The notes below the pieces were generated by a model. That model saw nothing but the letters and a program-made list of their open reading frames with translations, ran no database searches and was not told the origin of the DNA. Made by a program: the position numbers and the translations under genes. From an uncultured SAR86 cluster bacterium (GTDB taxonomy: Bacteria; Pseudomonadota; Gammaproteobacteria; Magnimaribacterales; AG-339-G14): a stretch of 64,000 nt of DNA. The stretch is taken from contig CACJUN010000001.1 in assembly GCA_902596665.1 (NCBI GenBank), forward strand, positions 1 to 64,000, written 5' to 3'. Shown here piece by piece: positions 38,407-46,501 of this stretch. Every line of letters begins with the position of its first letter. Position 1 is the stretch's first letter.

Positions 38407-38799
38407 ATGAGCGATAATCAGTATTATTCAACCGGTAGAAGAAAAACTTCCACAGCTAGGGTTTATCTTAGTTCTGGCGGAGGCTCCATATTAGTTAACG
38501 ATCTACCATTAGAAGAGTATTTCGGTCGAGAAGTGGCTAGAATATTGGTCAAACAACCAATAGAGCTAGTTGAGATGGTAGACAAATTCGATTTGAAAAT
38601 TTATGTTTCTGGTGGCGGATATTTTGGCCAAGCAGGAGCTATAAGACATGGACTCTCTAGAGCCCTTGTTAAATATGACGAATCTCTTAAGCCAGTTCTT
38701 AAAGAGGCCGGTTTCCTTACAAGAGATTCAAGAAAAGTAGAAAGGAAAAAGGTAGGTTTAAGAAAAGCTAGAAAAGCTCCTCAGTTCAGCAAAAGATAG
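38407..38799 (+). CDS. rpsI: Ribosomal protein uS9
   Basis: The 130-residue protein matches uS9, with [31 protein letters not shown] and the basic C-terminus [12 protein letters not shown], whose final Lys-Arg reaches the P-site tRNA. It is followed by petA after 5 bp. Confidence 0.98.
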   Translation: MSDNQYYSTGRRKTSTARVYLSSGGGSILVNDLPLEEYFGREVARILVKQPIELVEMVDKFDLKIYVSGGGYFGQAGAIRHGLSRALVKYDESLKPVLKEAGFLTRDSRKVERKKVGLRKARKAPQFSKR

Positions 38800-38804
38800 A
38801 CTTT

Positions 38805-39398
38805 ATGCAGCCAAAATCTCCTCCGAACCCAATAAGACGACAATTACTAACTTCAATCACATCCTTGCTTGGATTTGTGGGTGTTGTCTTTGCAGCTATT
38901 CCTTTTCTAAGTGCATTTAAGCCTAGTGCTCGAGCTGAAGCTGCTGGAGCACCTGTAAAAGTTAATATAAGCAAACTAAGTCCAGGAGAATTAATGACTG
39001 TGGAATGGAGAGGGATGCCTGTATTTGTTTACAAGGTCTCAAGCGAAGCTCAAAACGCTTTATCCGCAGATAAATCCAAATTAGCTGACCCTAATTCAGA
39101 TCAACAACAACAACCTGAGTACGCACAAAACGATACAAGATCAAGAAAAAAGGGTATCGCCGTAGTAAAAGGAGTTTGTACTCATTTAGGTTGCGCCCCA
39201 AAGTTTTATCCAGAAGCCACCTCACAGGATTTTGATCCTAATTGGCAGGGTGGTTTTTTCTGTCCATGCCATGGATCAAAATTTGATCTTGCTGGAAGAG
39301 TTTATGCCAATGTACCTGCCCCAACCAACCTTGAAGTCCCACCTCATTATTTTGAGACCGATTCTACGTTGGTAATCGGTTCCGATGGAGCAAGTTAA
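38805..39398 (+). CDS. petA: Ubiquinol-cytochrome c reductase Rieske iron-sulfur subunit
   Basis: The 197-residue protein has a twin-arginine type N-terminus (RRQLLTS) with a membrane anchor (about 13-35). The 2Fe-2S motifs CTHLGC and CPCHGS are intact. It accepts electrons from ubiquinol and passes them to cytochrome c1 in the bc1 complex. It shares one base with petB. Confidence 0.97.
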   Translation: MQPKSPPNPIRRQLLTSITSLLGFVGVVFAAIPFLSAFKPSARAEAAGAPVKVNISKLSPGELMTVEWRGMPVFVYKVSSEAQNALSADKSKLADPNSDQQQQPEYAQNDTRSRKKGIAVVKGVCTHLGCAPKFYPEATSQDFDPNWQGGFFCPCHGSKFDLAGRVYANVPAPTNLEVPPHYFETDSTLVIGSDGAS

Positions 39399-40651
39399 TG
39401 ACAACTGATACTAGAACGAAACGTTTCCTTAGTTGGATAGATTTTAGATTTCCTTTAACTGAAGTTTTCGAAAGGCATTTATCTAAATATCCAGCACCCA
39501 CTAACCTCAATATTTGGTATCTCTTTGGATTTCTTCTTATTGTTGTATTGGCAATGCAAATTGTCACAGGTCTTTGGCTGATGATGAATTATACAAATTC
39601 AGCAGAAGAGGCTTTTTCCTCTGTTGAATATATCATGAGAGATGTAGAGTATGGATGGCTTATCCGTTATATGCATGCTGCAGGAGCGTCAGCATTTTTT
39701 GCGCTTATCTATTTGCACATGTTTAGAGGAATGATGTATGGATCCTATCAAAAACCTAGAGAGCTGATATGGCTCGGAGGTTGGTTTACTTATCTCATTC
39801 TAATGGCTGAAGGTTTCACAGGCTATGTTCTTCCTTGGGGTCAAATGTCGTTTTGGGCTGCTCAAGTTATCATTTCGTTGTTTAGTTCAATACCTGTTGT
39901 AGGAGAAGATTTGGCAACATGGATAAGGGGTGATTACTTGGTATCAGGAATTACTCTATCAAGGTTATTTGCATTTCATGTAGTCCTTCTTCCAATATTA
40001 CTAATTGCAATTGTTTTCTTTCATATACTTGCACTTCATGAAATTGGTTCAAATAATCCAGATGGAATAGACGTTAAAAAACATCTTGATGAAGACGGAG
40101 TTCCACTAGACACAAAACCATTTTTTCCCTACGACATTAGTCATGATATTTTTGCACTTGGTGTATTCCTGATTATATTCTGTTCTGTGGTCTTCTTCTT
40201 TCCAACAGGTGGTGGGTACATTATCGAATATGTTAATTATGAGCCAGCTAATCCCCTTTCTACTCCAGCTCATATTGTTCCTTCATGGTATTACACTCCG
40301 TTCTACGCCATGTTGAGAGCTGTGGATTTCCCTTTATTCGGACTAACTGCAAAATTCCTTGGGTTTGCTACTATGATGGCTGCAGTTGCTATCTTTGCTG
40401 TTCTTCCTTGGCTTGATCGAAGCCCTGTGAAATCGATCAAATATAAAGGGATATTAAGTAAGACTTTCTTAGGAATTTTTGTGGTAAGTTTCTTTGCTCT
40501 TTGTTACTTGGGTATGGTTCCTCCTACAGAAACAAAAACATTGTTATCAAAAATTTTCACGTTGGGTTATTTCTCTTATTTTCTATTGATGCCAATTTAT
40601 ACCAGGATAGAGAAATGCAAACCTGTTCCGGAGAGAGTAGCAGAAGCATGA
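39398..40651 (+). CDS. petB: Cytochrome b of the bc1 complex
   Basis: PetB (417 residues) is a multi-helix membrane protein that holds hemes bL and bH. The heme His pairs lie in [21 protein letters not shown] and [22 protein letters not shown]. The Qo-site motif reads PSWY instead of PEWY (beta- and gammaproteobacteria often have PVWY or PPWY). The [12 protein letters not shown] stretch precedes it. It overlaps petC by 4 bp. Confidence 0.97.
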   Translation: MTTDTRTKRFLSWIDFRFPLTEVFERHLSKYPAPTNLNIWYLFGFLLIVVLAMQIVTGLWLMMNYTNSAEEAFSSVEYIMRDVEYGWLIRYMHAAGASAFFALIYLHMFRGMMYGSYQKPRELIWLGGWFTYLILMAEGFTGYVLPWGQMSFWAAQVIISLFSSIPVVGEDLATWIRGDYLVSGITLSRLFAFHVVLLPILLIAIVFFHILALHEIGSNNPDGIDVKKHLDEDGVPLDTKPFFPYDISHDIFALGVFLIIFCSVVFFFPTGGGYIIEYVNYEPANPLSTPAHIVPSWYYTPFYAMLRAVDFPLFGLTAKFLGFATMMAAVAIFAVLPWLDRSPVKSIKYKGILSKTFLGIFVVSFFALCYLGMVPPTETKTLLSKIFTLGYFSYFLLMPIYTRIEKCKPVPERVAEA

Positions 40652-41310
40652 AGCTATTAGTTTTTTTAGCATTTGCTTTTTTTTCAGGGCTATCTATTTC
40701 CGCAGGAGATTACAAATGTGGCTCAATTGAATGCTATGAATTCAGCCCTGATACAAAAGATAAAGAATCTCTTCAAAGGGGTCTTTCAGCATATATGAAC
40801 TATTGTTATGGATGCCACTCTCTCAAATATTCACGTTATAAAAGAGTTGCTGAAGATCTCTCAATCCCCCTTGATATTTATGAGCAGAACTTGATTTTTG
40901 ATGACTCTAAAATAGGTGACTTGATGCATATAAGTCTCAAGGAATCCAAGGCTATAGAGCTATTAGGAGCCAAACCTCCTGATTTGACTTTAGAAGCAAG
41001 ATTGAGATCTCCCGAGTGGGTTTATACTTACTTAGATACTTTTTACGAGGACTCCTCTAGACCTTATGGAGTTAATAATAAAGTTTATGTAAATGTTTCC
41101 ATGCCACATGTATTGGAAGATATCCAATCAGAATTATCAGAAGAGGAATACGATAGGTATATCGCTGATATAACCAATTTTCTTACTTACGTTTCAGATC
41201 CATCAGCTGAAACCAGAAAACAGCTCGGTATATATGTTATCCTCTTTCTTTTAATCTTCACTGCTTTTGCTTATCTAGTTTATAGAGAGTTTAAAAAAGA
41301 CTTAAAGTAA
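40648..41310 (+). CDS. petC: Cytochrome c1 of the bc1 complex
   Basis: PetC (220 residues) starts at the ATG overlapping the petB stop. The preceding in-frame ORF extension lies wholly inside petB and is not real. A signal peptide (about 1-19) precedes the mature protein. The heme c site is CYGCH (Cys53, Cys56, His57), the axial Met lies in SMPHVL, and a C-terminal membrane anchor spans about 191-210. E. coli lacks this complex, so the respiration is Pseudomonas-like. Confidence 0.96.
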   Translation: MKLLVFLAFAFFSGLSISAGDYKCGSIECYEFSPDTKDKESLQRGLSAYMNYCYGCHSLKYSRYKRVAEDLSIPLDIYEQNLIFDDSKIGDLMHISLKESKAIELLGAKPPDLTLEARLRSPEWVYTYLDTFYEDSSRPYGVNNKVYVNVSMPHVLEDIQSELSEEEYDRYIADITNFLTYVSDPSAETRKQLGIYVILFLLIFTAFAYLVYREFKKDLK

Positions 41311-41319
41311 ATTTATAAA

Positions 41320-41964
41320 ATGACAAGTTTATTAGGTAAAAGATCATCCATGGTCTTATTTCATAATGAAATTGGGCATCAAAGCCATAAAGTAAGAATA
41401 GTGCTATCAGAAAAGGGTATTACCGCCGATCTTGAGGCTTTAGATCCTGAAAATCTTCCAAAAGAAATTCTAGAAGTTAATCCAAAAGGTTTTCTTCCTT
41501 TACTCATAGACAGAGAGTTAGCCTTGTATAAGTCTCAACTAATTGTTGAATACTTGGATGAAAGATTTCCTCATCCTCCCTTGCTTCCCGTCTATCCTGT
41601 GGCAAGAGCTCAAACAAGATTAATTCTTCATAGGATTGAGGAAGAGTGGACCTATCACGTTGATATTCTGGAAGATGCGTCTGCCACAACAGCAAAAAAG
41701 AATTCTTCAAGAAAGGAGCTCAAAAAAAATATAACAAATTCAATGATGCTTTTTGATGGCTCTGAATACTTTCGAAGCGAGGAATTTTCTGTATTAGATG
41801 CAACAATCATTCCTATTTTGATTAGATTGAAATTCCTAGGCGTGGATATTCCCAACAATAAATCAACTAAAAATATGCATGAATACGTAGAGAGGATGGT
41901 TGAAAATGAGCTTATACAAGAGAGTTTAACGTTACGCGAGAGAGAATCTTTTTTTACCGATTAA
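41320..41964 (+). CDS. sspA: Stringent starvation protein A (GST-fold regulator)
   Basis: SspA (214 residues) has a glutathione S-transferase fold and binds RNA polymerase to alter promoter use under starvation. QSHKVRIVLSEKGI, VEYLDERFPHPPLLPVYPVARAQ and the C-terminal helical half match the family. In Pseudomonas and E. coli sspB, the ClpXP adaptor, follows; here it is missing and the opposite-strand lpoA ends 1 bp away. Confidence 0.93.
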   Translation: MTSLLGKRSSMVLFHNEIGHQSHKVRIVLSEKGITADLEALDPENLPKEILEVNPKGFLPLLIDRELALYKSQLIVEYLDERFPHPPLLPVYPVARAQTRLILHRIEEEWTYHVDILEDASATTAKKNSSRKELKKNITNSMMLFDGSEYFRSEEFSVLDATIIPILIRLKFLGVDIPNNKSTKNMHEYVERMVENELIQESLTLRERESFFTD

Positions 41965-41965
41965 G

Positions 41966-43021
41966 TTAACCTTGCTTTACTCCGCTCAGATCTATTCTGA
42001 ATTTTAAAGGTTTAGAATAAAGAAAATTCTCTTTAATTTCATATCTACCAAGTAATCCAGAAAAATTAGAAGATCTGCCTCTAATTTTTGCTCCAAAGAA
42101 GAAAATATCAAAGCCAGCCGAAAAAGCAATTTTCTCGTTAACATTCAATTTAGGAATGATTTTTTCAAAGATATTCATTCTGTTTAATAATACTGGATAC
42201 TCAAGGCCTTCAACTTTATTAAGTTCGCTCAAGCTTAATTCAGAATTCCAAACATCTAATGATTTAGGGTAAGTTAAAACCTCGGCATCAAAAATTAAAT
42301 TATAGCGAATAGCAGGAATAATCCTTTTTGTTTCATTCGGTAAGGCATCTATAAATATTTTATCAATATCCTTTCTTTTTCGAGGAGAGAAGTTAATTTT
42401 TTCTTTTAAAACATTCCTCAGGGACCTTACTCTTTCATTGCTTAAATTGATTTCAAAGTAATCAGCAATTTTTTGTTCGTAGTCCGAACTGTTCTTTAAA
42501 GACAAGGTATTTTCATTATTTTTTGAATTTCGATTCTTTCCAGTAATGAGAAGAGATTTTTCATCAATCTGGATAAACTCATTTTCATTATCTATGTTTA
42601 TCGATGTGAAGAGAAAATTTCTTGATAATCTTCTTTTACACTTTCTGTAGAATTCCGAATTAATATCATTCACTAATACTAAATTGAAACCCCTTGCTTT
42701 AATTGTGCTGCAATCACTCTCTTCATTAAAAGCGATAAATGAGAGTTTCGAATTCATAGAATCTTGATTTGAAAAAAACCCAAACTCTATACCTTTCATA
42801 AAAGAAGAAATGAGTTTTTCATCTACCTCCTCTGAGAAGAAAATATTATATGAAGAAGAGAAGTTTTTATTTTTATTGAAATTCTCAACAAAAGACTGCG
42901 AAAAGTTACTATCTATGATTTGCTCTTTATCTAATAAAACTTTATCTTCCATATTCATAGAACAGTGAAATAGGAATACACTGATGGTTAGAAAATAAAT
43001 TTTTTTCAAACAATCTTTCAT
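41966..43021 (-). CDS. LpoA/LppC-family penicillin-binding protein activator, reduced to the C-terminal domain
   Basis: The 351-residue protein has a hydrophobic N-terminus ending in a Cys (LFHC, about residue 20); the lipobox is imperfect. The rest resembles the periplasmic-binding-protein-like LppC domain: RYNLIFDAEVLTYPKSLD, GLEYPVLL, IAFSAGFDIFFFGAKI, FSGLLGRY, and PLKFRID near the end. E. coli LpoA (678 residues) also has an N-terminal TPR-like domain, which is missing here. The position between sspA and rsmI is that of lpoA in Pseudomonas. The predicted role is an outer-membrane activator of a class A PBP. Confidence 0.75.
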   Translation of the reverse strand: MKDCLKKIYFLTISVFLFHCSMNMEDKVLLDKEQIIDSNFSQSFVENFNKNKNFSSSYNIFFSEEVDEKLISSFMKGIEFGFFSNQDSMNSKLSFIAFNEESDCSTIKARGFNLVLVNDINSEFYRKCKRRLSRNFLFTSINIDNENEFIQIDEKSLLITGKNRNSKNNENTLSLKNSSDYEQKIADYFEINLSNERVRSLRNVLKEKINFSPRKRKDIDKIFIDALPNETKRIIPAIRYNLIFDAEVLTYPKSLDVWNSELSLSELNKVEGLEYPVLLNRMNIFEKIIPKLNVNEKIAFSAGFDIFFFGAKIRGRSSNFSGLLGRYEIKENFLYSKPLKFRIDLSGVKQG

Positions 43022-43024
43022 AAA

Positions 43025-43861
43025 TTGTCTACATTATATTTAGTCAGTACACCGATAGGAAATAAATTAGATATTTCTTTAAGAGCTCAAAATGTGCTTT
43101 CCTCTGTTGATGTCATTCTATGCGAGGACACAAAAAAATCGGGTATCTTTTTAAAAGATTTAGGTATAAAAAATAAATTACTCTCTTATCATGACCATTC
43201 GAATGTTTCGAAAATTAATTATTTCCTAAAATTACTAAAAGATGGAGCCTCTTTGGCCATAATTTCTGATGCGGGAACACCTTTGATATCTGATCCCGGA
43301 TACGAGTTAGTTGCTAAAGCCATTGATGAGAAAATCAAAGTTACTTCAATACCAGGGCCTTCTGCTGTTATTTCGGCTTTAATATCGTCAGGTTTATCAA
43401 CAAGTTCATTTGTATTTGAAGGTTATGCTCCAAAAAAAAAGGGTCAGCTAGAAACGTTCTTAAAAAATTTACAATATGAGATGAAAACTATCATTCTGTT
43501 TGAATCTCCAAAGAGGATAGAAAGATTGGTGCAGATGATTGTAAAAATTTTAGGCCCTAAAAGAAAAGTATCCTTAGCAAAAGAGCTCACAAAGAAATTT
43601 GAGAGGGTCATAACAGATGAGGCTAAAGAAATTCATGAATTAATAATAAAAGATGAAACTTTAAAAAAAGGTGAGATGGTTGTCGTGATTGAAGGCTCCA
43701 AAGAGAAGCAACTTATTTCAGTCGAACATGAGAAAGTCCTCTTTGAAGAGATCCAAAAATTAAACGGAACCAAGGCAGCATCTAAAATTGTGTCAAAGAT
43801 TTCTTCAAAAACCTCAAAAGAGATTTACTCAATTTTCAGCGAATCAAAGAATGACAAATAA
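43025..43861 (+). CDS. rsmI: 16S rRNA C1402 ribose 2'-O-methyltransferase
   Basis: RsmI (278 residues) methylates the ribose of C1402 in the P-site of 16S rRNA with SAM. STLYLVSTPIGN, CEDTKKSG, SDAGTPLISDPGYELV, IPGPSAVISAL and FEGYAPKKKG are all standard. The likely start is TTG at 43025 without a visible Shine-Dalgarno site, only 3 bp from the divergent lpoA ATG. RsmH, which methylates the same C1402 base at N4, is encoded 1 kb downstream. Confidence 0.95.
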   Translation: MSTLYLVSTPIGNKLDISLRAQNVLSSVDVILCEDTKKSGIFLKDLGIKNKLLSYHDHSNVSKINYFLKLLKDGASLAIISDAGTPLISDPGYELVAKAIDEKIKVTSIPGPSAVISALISSGLSTSSFVFEGYAPKKKGQLETFLKNLQYEMKTIILFESPKRIERLVQMIVKILGPKRKVSLAKELTKKFERVITDEAKEIHELIIKDETLKKGEMVVVIEGSKEKQLISVEHEKVLFEEIQKLNGTKAASKIVSKISSKTSKEIYSIFSESKNDK

Positions 43862-43878
43862 ATCTAAATACTTATAAT
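43851..43878 (+). promoter_or_regulatory. rnpB promoter, inside the rsmI 3' end
   Basis: ATGACA (43851-43856), a 16-bp spacer and a perfect TATAAT (43873-43878) place the start near 43885, at the first base of the RNase P RNA P1 helix. The -35 overlaps the last codons of rsmI. The match to consensus is strong. Confidence 0.7.
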
Positions 43879-43883
43879 GATCG

Positions 43884-44219
43884 CCGAGCTGACCGGGTAA
43901 TCGCTGTCAAATAGATAGAGGAAAGTCCGGGCTCCATAGAGAATGATGCCAGATAACGTCTGGGTGCTGTGAAGTAACGGATAGTGCAACAGAAAATAAA
44001 CCGCCTTGTGTTAAAAGGTAAGGGTGAAAAGGTGCGGTAAGAGCGCACCAGACTTTTGGTAACAAAAGTCGTTGGCAAACCCCATCAGGAGCAAGACCAA
44101 ATAGAGACCTGTTAATGTTTCTCGCATTAGGTCAGGGTAGGTTGCTAGAGGTTTATGGCAACATAAATCCCAGAGGAATGATTACCAATTACAGAACCCG
44201 GCTTACAGGTCAGCTCACA
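43884..44219 (+). ncRNA. rnpB: RNase P RNA (type A, reduced P3)
   Basis: RNase P RNA is the catalytic subunit that cuts 5' leaders from pre-tRNAs. The P1 helix pairs GAGCTGACC (43886-43894) with GGTCAGCTC (44208-44216). The first conserved core is GAGGAAAGTCCGGGCTCC (43918-43935), and the matching 3' P4 strand is ACAGAACCCGGCTTAC (44191-44206). The region between P1 and the first core is about 23 nt (about 50 in E. coli), leaving a P3 of only 5 bp (CTGTC/GATAG around AAATA). From P1 to P1 it is 331 nt. It lies between rsmI and mraZ as in Pseudomonas. Confidence 0.95.
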
Positions 44220-44262
44220 AAATAAATATCCTTAAAACCCTTATATTTTGGGACTAAACCTC

Positions 44263-44291
44263 TTGACAGTGATTATACAAATGTCTAAAGT
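44263..44291 (+). promoter_or_regulatory. mraZ/dcw cluster promoter
   Basis: A perfect -35 TTGACA (44263-44268), a 17-bp spacer and TAAAGT (44286-44291) form a good sigma-70 promoter. The start would be near 44298, leaving a leader of about 45 bases before mraZ. Its -10 overlaps the first of four GTG repeats. Confidence 0.7.
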
Positions 44292-44324
44292 GTGCTGAAG
44301 TGCACATTTGTGTATCTATGTGTG
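44290..44324 (+). promoter_or_regulatory. Probable MraZ operator: four GTG half-sites at exact 10-bp spacing
   Basis: GTGTG (44290), GTGCA (44300), GTGTA (44310) and GTGTG (44320) start exactly 10 bp apart, so they face the same side of the helix. MraZ proteins bind tandem GTG-containing repeats with about 10-bp period upstream of their own gene and repress the dcw cluster. The repeats run from the -10 box to 19 bp before mraZ, a suitable place for repression. Confidence 0.65.
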
Positions 44325-44342
44325 TAAAAGGGGTCTTGTTTG

Positions 44343-44822
44343 ATGGCTATAGGACTTTATGGATACAGTAGTTTGGCATTGGATTCTAAAGGACGAATTG
44401 CAATGCCAGCAAAGTATAAAGAAGCTTTAAAAGAAGTTTCAGAGGGTTCTTTGGTCATAACTAGGGACCCACAATATCCTTCCTTAAGAATTTATCCAGG
44501 CAGTTTATGGAAAACCATATCGAAAGCTTTTGAAAACTTATCAGGTCTAGATTCAAAAATTAGATCTATTCAGTGGAACTTTCTTGGATATGCAAATTTA
44601 ATTGATTTTGAAGTCAATGATCGGATGCAGATACTTATTCCTCAAAGTTTAAGAGATTACGCCCAATTAAAAGTTAAAGAAAAAGTATCTTTGATTGGTA
44701 TGGGTCAGAAATTTGAAGTATGGAATGAAAAAAATTGGCTTGCAAAAGAGAAAGGTCAACAAATTCAAGGTGAAAAATTAGATATCGACTTACCTTCTAA
44801 CGTCCAGGAGATCCCTTTTTAG
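44343..44822 (+). CDS. mraZ: MraZ, dcw-cluster transcriptional regulator
   Basis: MraZ (159 residues) has two AbrB-like SpoVT domains, each with the family signature: LDSKGRIAMPAKYKEAL in the first and VNDRMQILIPQSLRDYA in the second. It forms a ring that binds tandem repeats and represses the dcw operon. The ATG at 44343 has the ribosome site AGGGG 9 bases upstream; the TTG one codon earlier is less likely. rsmH follows by 4 bp. Confidence 0.94.
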   Translation: MAIGLYGYSSLALDSKGRIAMPAKYKEALKEVSEGSLVITRDPQYPSLRIYPGSLWKTISKAFENLSGLDSKIRSIQWNFLGYANLIDFEVNDRMQILIPQSLRDYAQLKVKEKVSLIGMGQKFEVWNEKNWLAKEKGQQIQGEKLDIDLPSNVQEIPF

Positions 44823-44826
44823 CATC

Positions 44827-45681
44827 ATGTTCACTCATCAGCCAGTAATGATCAACGAAACTATTAAAAATTTAGTTCATGATCCTGCCGGCACTTATTT
44901 AGATTGTACTTTTGGCTTAGGGGGACATTCAAAAAAGATTTTAGAAAACCTTAACGATGATGGCCGATTAATCGCAATAGACAGAGACAAAGAAACTGTC
45001 TCGTATTCACAAAAAATAAAAGATAAAAGATTTCATTTTAAAAATCTAAATTTTTCAAAAATTGAAAGTTTAGATACAAGACTGGATGGTATCTTTTTTG
45101 ATTTAGGGAATTCTTCCATGCAACTAGATGATCCAGAAAGAGGATTTAGCTTTCAAAAGGACGGCCCCCTTGATATGAGAATGAATAAAGAAGAGGAAAT
45201 CACAGCAGAGCAATGGATAAATACTGCAACAGAGAAAGAAATAAGTGACGTGTTATTTCATTTAGGCGAGGAGCGAAAATCTAGGTTTTATGCCAAGAAA
45301 ATTGTTGAATCAAGAAAAAAGACCAAGTTTAAAAGCACGGCACAGCTTTCTTTATTTATTCAGAAATATAGCAGTTCACAAAAGCGTCATCCAGCAACTA
45401 ATGTATTCAGAGCAATAAGAATGCATATAAACAATGAAATTGAAGAGATGATCAATGGATTTAAATCAGCAGCTTGCCTTCTCAAGCAAAATGGAAAATT
45501 AATCATCATAAGCTTTCATTCCATAGAAGACAGAATAGCTAAAAACTTTCTTAGATCAGAAGAAGCAAAAAATCTTAATCTAAAAAAGCAAGGAAAGCCT
45601 ATTAAGCCAACAATTAATGAAATTAAGTCTAATCCGAGATCAAGGAGCGCAATAATGAGAATTGCGATAAAAAATGTTTAA
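44827..45681 (+). CDS. rsmH: 16S rRNA C1402 N4-methyltransferase
   Basis: RsmH (284 residues; formerly MraW) adds the N4 methyl to C1402. FTHQPVMINETIKNL, DCTFGLGGHSKKIL, the GIFFDLGNSSMQLDDPERGFSF block and IISFHSIEDRI are typical. It overlaps ftsL by 8 bp. Confidence 0.97.
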   Translation: MFTHQPVMINETIKNLVHDPAGTYLDCTFGLGGHSKKILENLNDDGRLIAIDRDKETVSYSQKIKDKRFHFKNLNFSKIESLDTRLDGIFFDLGNSSMQLDDPERGFSFQKDGPLDMRMNKEEEITAEQWINTATEKEISDVLFHLGEERKSRFYAKKIVESRKKTKFKSTAQLSLFIQKYSSSQKRHPATNVFRAIRMHINNEIEEMINGFKSAACLLKQNGKLIIISFHSIEDRIAKNFLRSEEAKNLNLKKQGKPIKPTINEIKSNPRSRSAIMRIAIKNV

Positions 45682-45952
45682 TCAAATGATATTGATATTT
45701 ATTTTAGGATCTCTGATTACTGCTTTTTTTAGTTCCTACTTAGTGTTGAATAAGAATGCTAGTTACAAGCAATTAGTCTCAGAAAAATATCTTTTAAACG
45801 ACTATAAGTCAAAACTAGATGAGGAATCAGTTTATCTCAAGAATAAGATATTAAATCTAACTTCTCACAATTCAGTAAAAGAAAAAACGGTTGATGAATA
45901 CGGAATGATTTTGCCTGAATCCGTTGTTTTGATTCGAGGAGCAGAAAAGTGA
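45674..45952 (+). CDS. ftsL: Cell-division protein FtsL
   Basis: The 92-residue protein has one N-terminal membrane helix (about 4-24) and a periplasmic coiled-coil stretch ending in a short loop, which is the FtsL pattern. It would form the FtsQ-FtsB-FtsL complex that activates FtsWI. Sequence similarity is low, so position after rsmH carries most of the weight. It overlaps the following ftsQ by 4 bp. Confidence 0.8.
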   Translation: MFNQMILIFILGSLITAFFSSYLVLNKNASYKQLVSEKYLLNDYKSKLDEESVYLKNKILNLTSHNSVKEKTVDEYGMILPESVVLIRGAEK

Positions 45953-46500
45953 AATTCTTAACTTTCATTGTAATGATATTTTCTTCAACCTTTGTTTTAT
46001 CCGAAGTTTTTGAAGATCCAAAACCTTTATTTTCAAAAGATAATCCTAACTTTGTTGAATCATCTAAGGAAGTCAATTCTTGGCCAATGAAAAGATTGCA
46101 CGTGAAAGAATTTCAACCGCTAGTTTTTTGGGGAAAAGACCAGATACTGACCCAATCTGGTCGCCTCCTCAAATTTAAAACCAAAGAAAATTTGAAGTTA
46201 GTCAATATTGAAGCAAACAGAAATAATATTGACTTTGTCTTAAGGTATTTTTTTGAACTCAATCAAATTTTGAAAGGGTCTAACTTGGTTCTTAATAGAA
46301 TTCTAATTGAGGATTTTGATTTAATGACCTTAGAGGATAATTCGGGCTTAAGGTTTCACATGAATAAATCAAAAATAGAAAATCAATTAGAAAACCTTAA
46401 AACATTTCTCAAGAGCGAATACTTTAACAACATAAAAGATACCTTTTCATATTTAGATTTAAGGTATCAAAACAAAGGAGCAATTGGGTTTAGAGATTAA
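45949..46500 (+). CDS. ftsQ: FtsQ, truncated: POTRA domain mostly missing
   Basis: The 183-residue protein has one N-terminal hydrophobic helix (about 3-18). WPMKRLHVKEFQPLVFW then matches the last POTRA strand and linker of FtsQ, followed by the beta domain: a DQILTQSGRLLKF strand and the C-terminal YLDLRYQNKGAIGF, both landmarks of FtsQ. E. coli FtsQ has 276 residues. Here most of the POTRA domain between helix and beta domain is gone. The GTG start overlaps ftsL by 4 bp, and no upstream frame supplies the missing part. Confidence 0.8.
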   Translation: MKFLTFIVMIFSSTFVLSEVFEDPKPLFSKDNPNFVESSKEVNSWPMKRLHVKEFQPLVFWGKDQILTQSGRLLKFKTKENLKLVNIEANRNNIDFVLRYFFELNQILKGSNLVLNRILIEDFDLMTLEDNSGLRFHMNKSKIENQLENLKTFLKSEYFNNIKDTFSYLDLRYQNKGAIGFRD

Positions 46501-46501
46501 T

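Noticed and set aside
40501-40647. 49-codon extension of petC
   Set aside because: It is wholly inside petB in another frame. The real protein starts with a signal peptide at 40648.
43872-44078. 68-codon minus-strand frame
   Set aside because: It lies inside RNase P RNA and has no protein features.
44236-44254. Possible rnpB terminator with CCC and GGG
   Set aside because: The flanking A and T runs are not inverted complements, so only three base pairs form. No terminator could be placed after rnpB.
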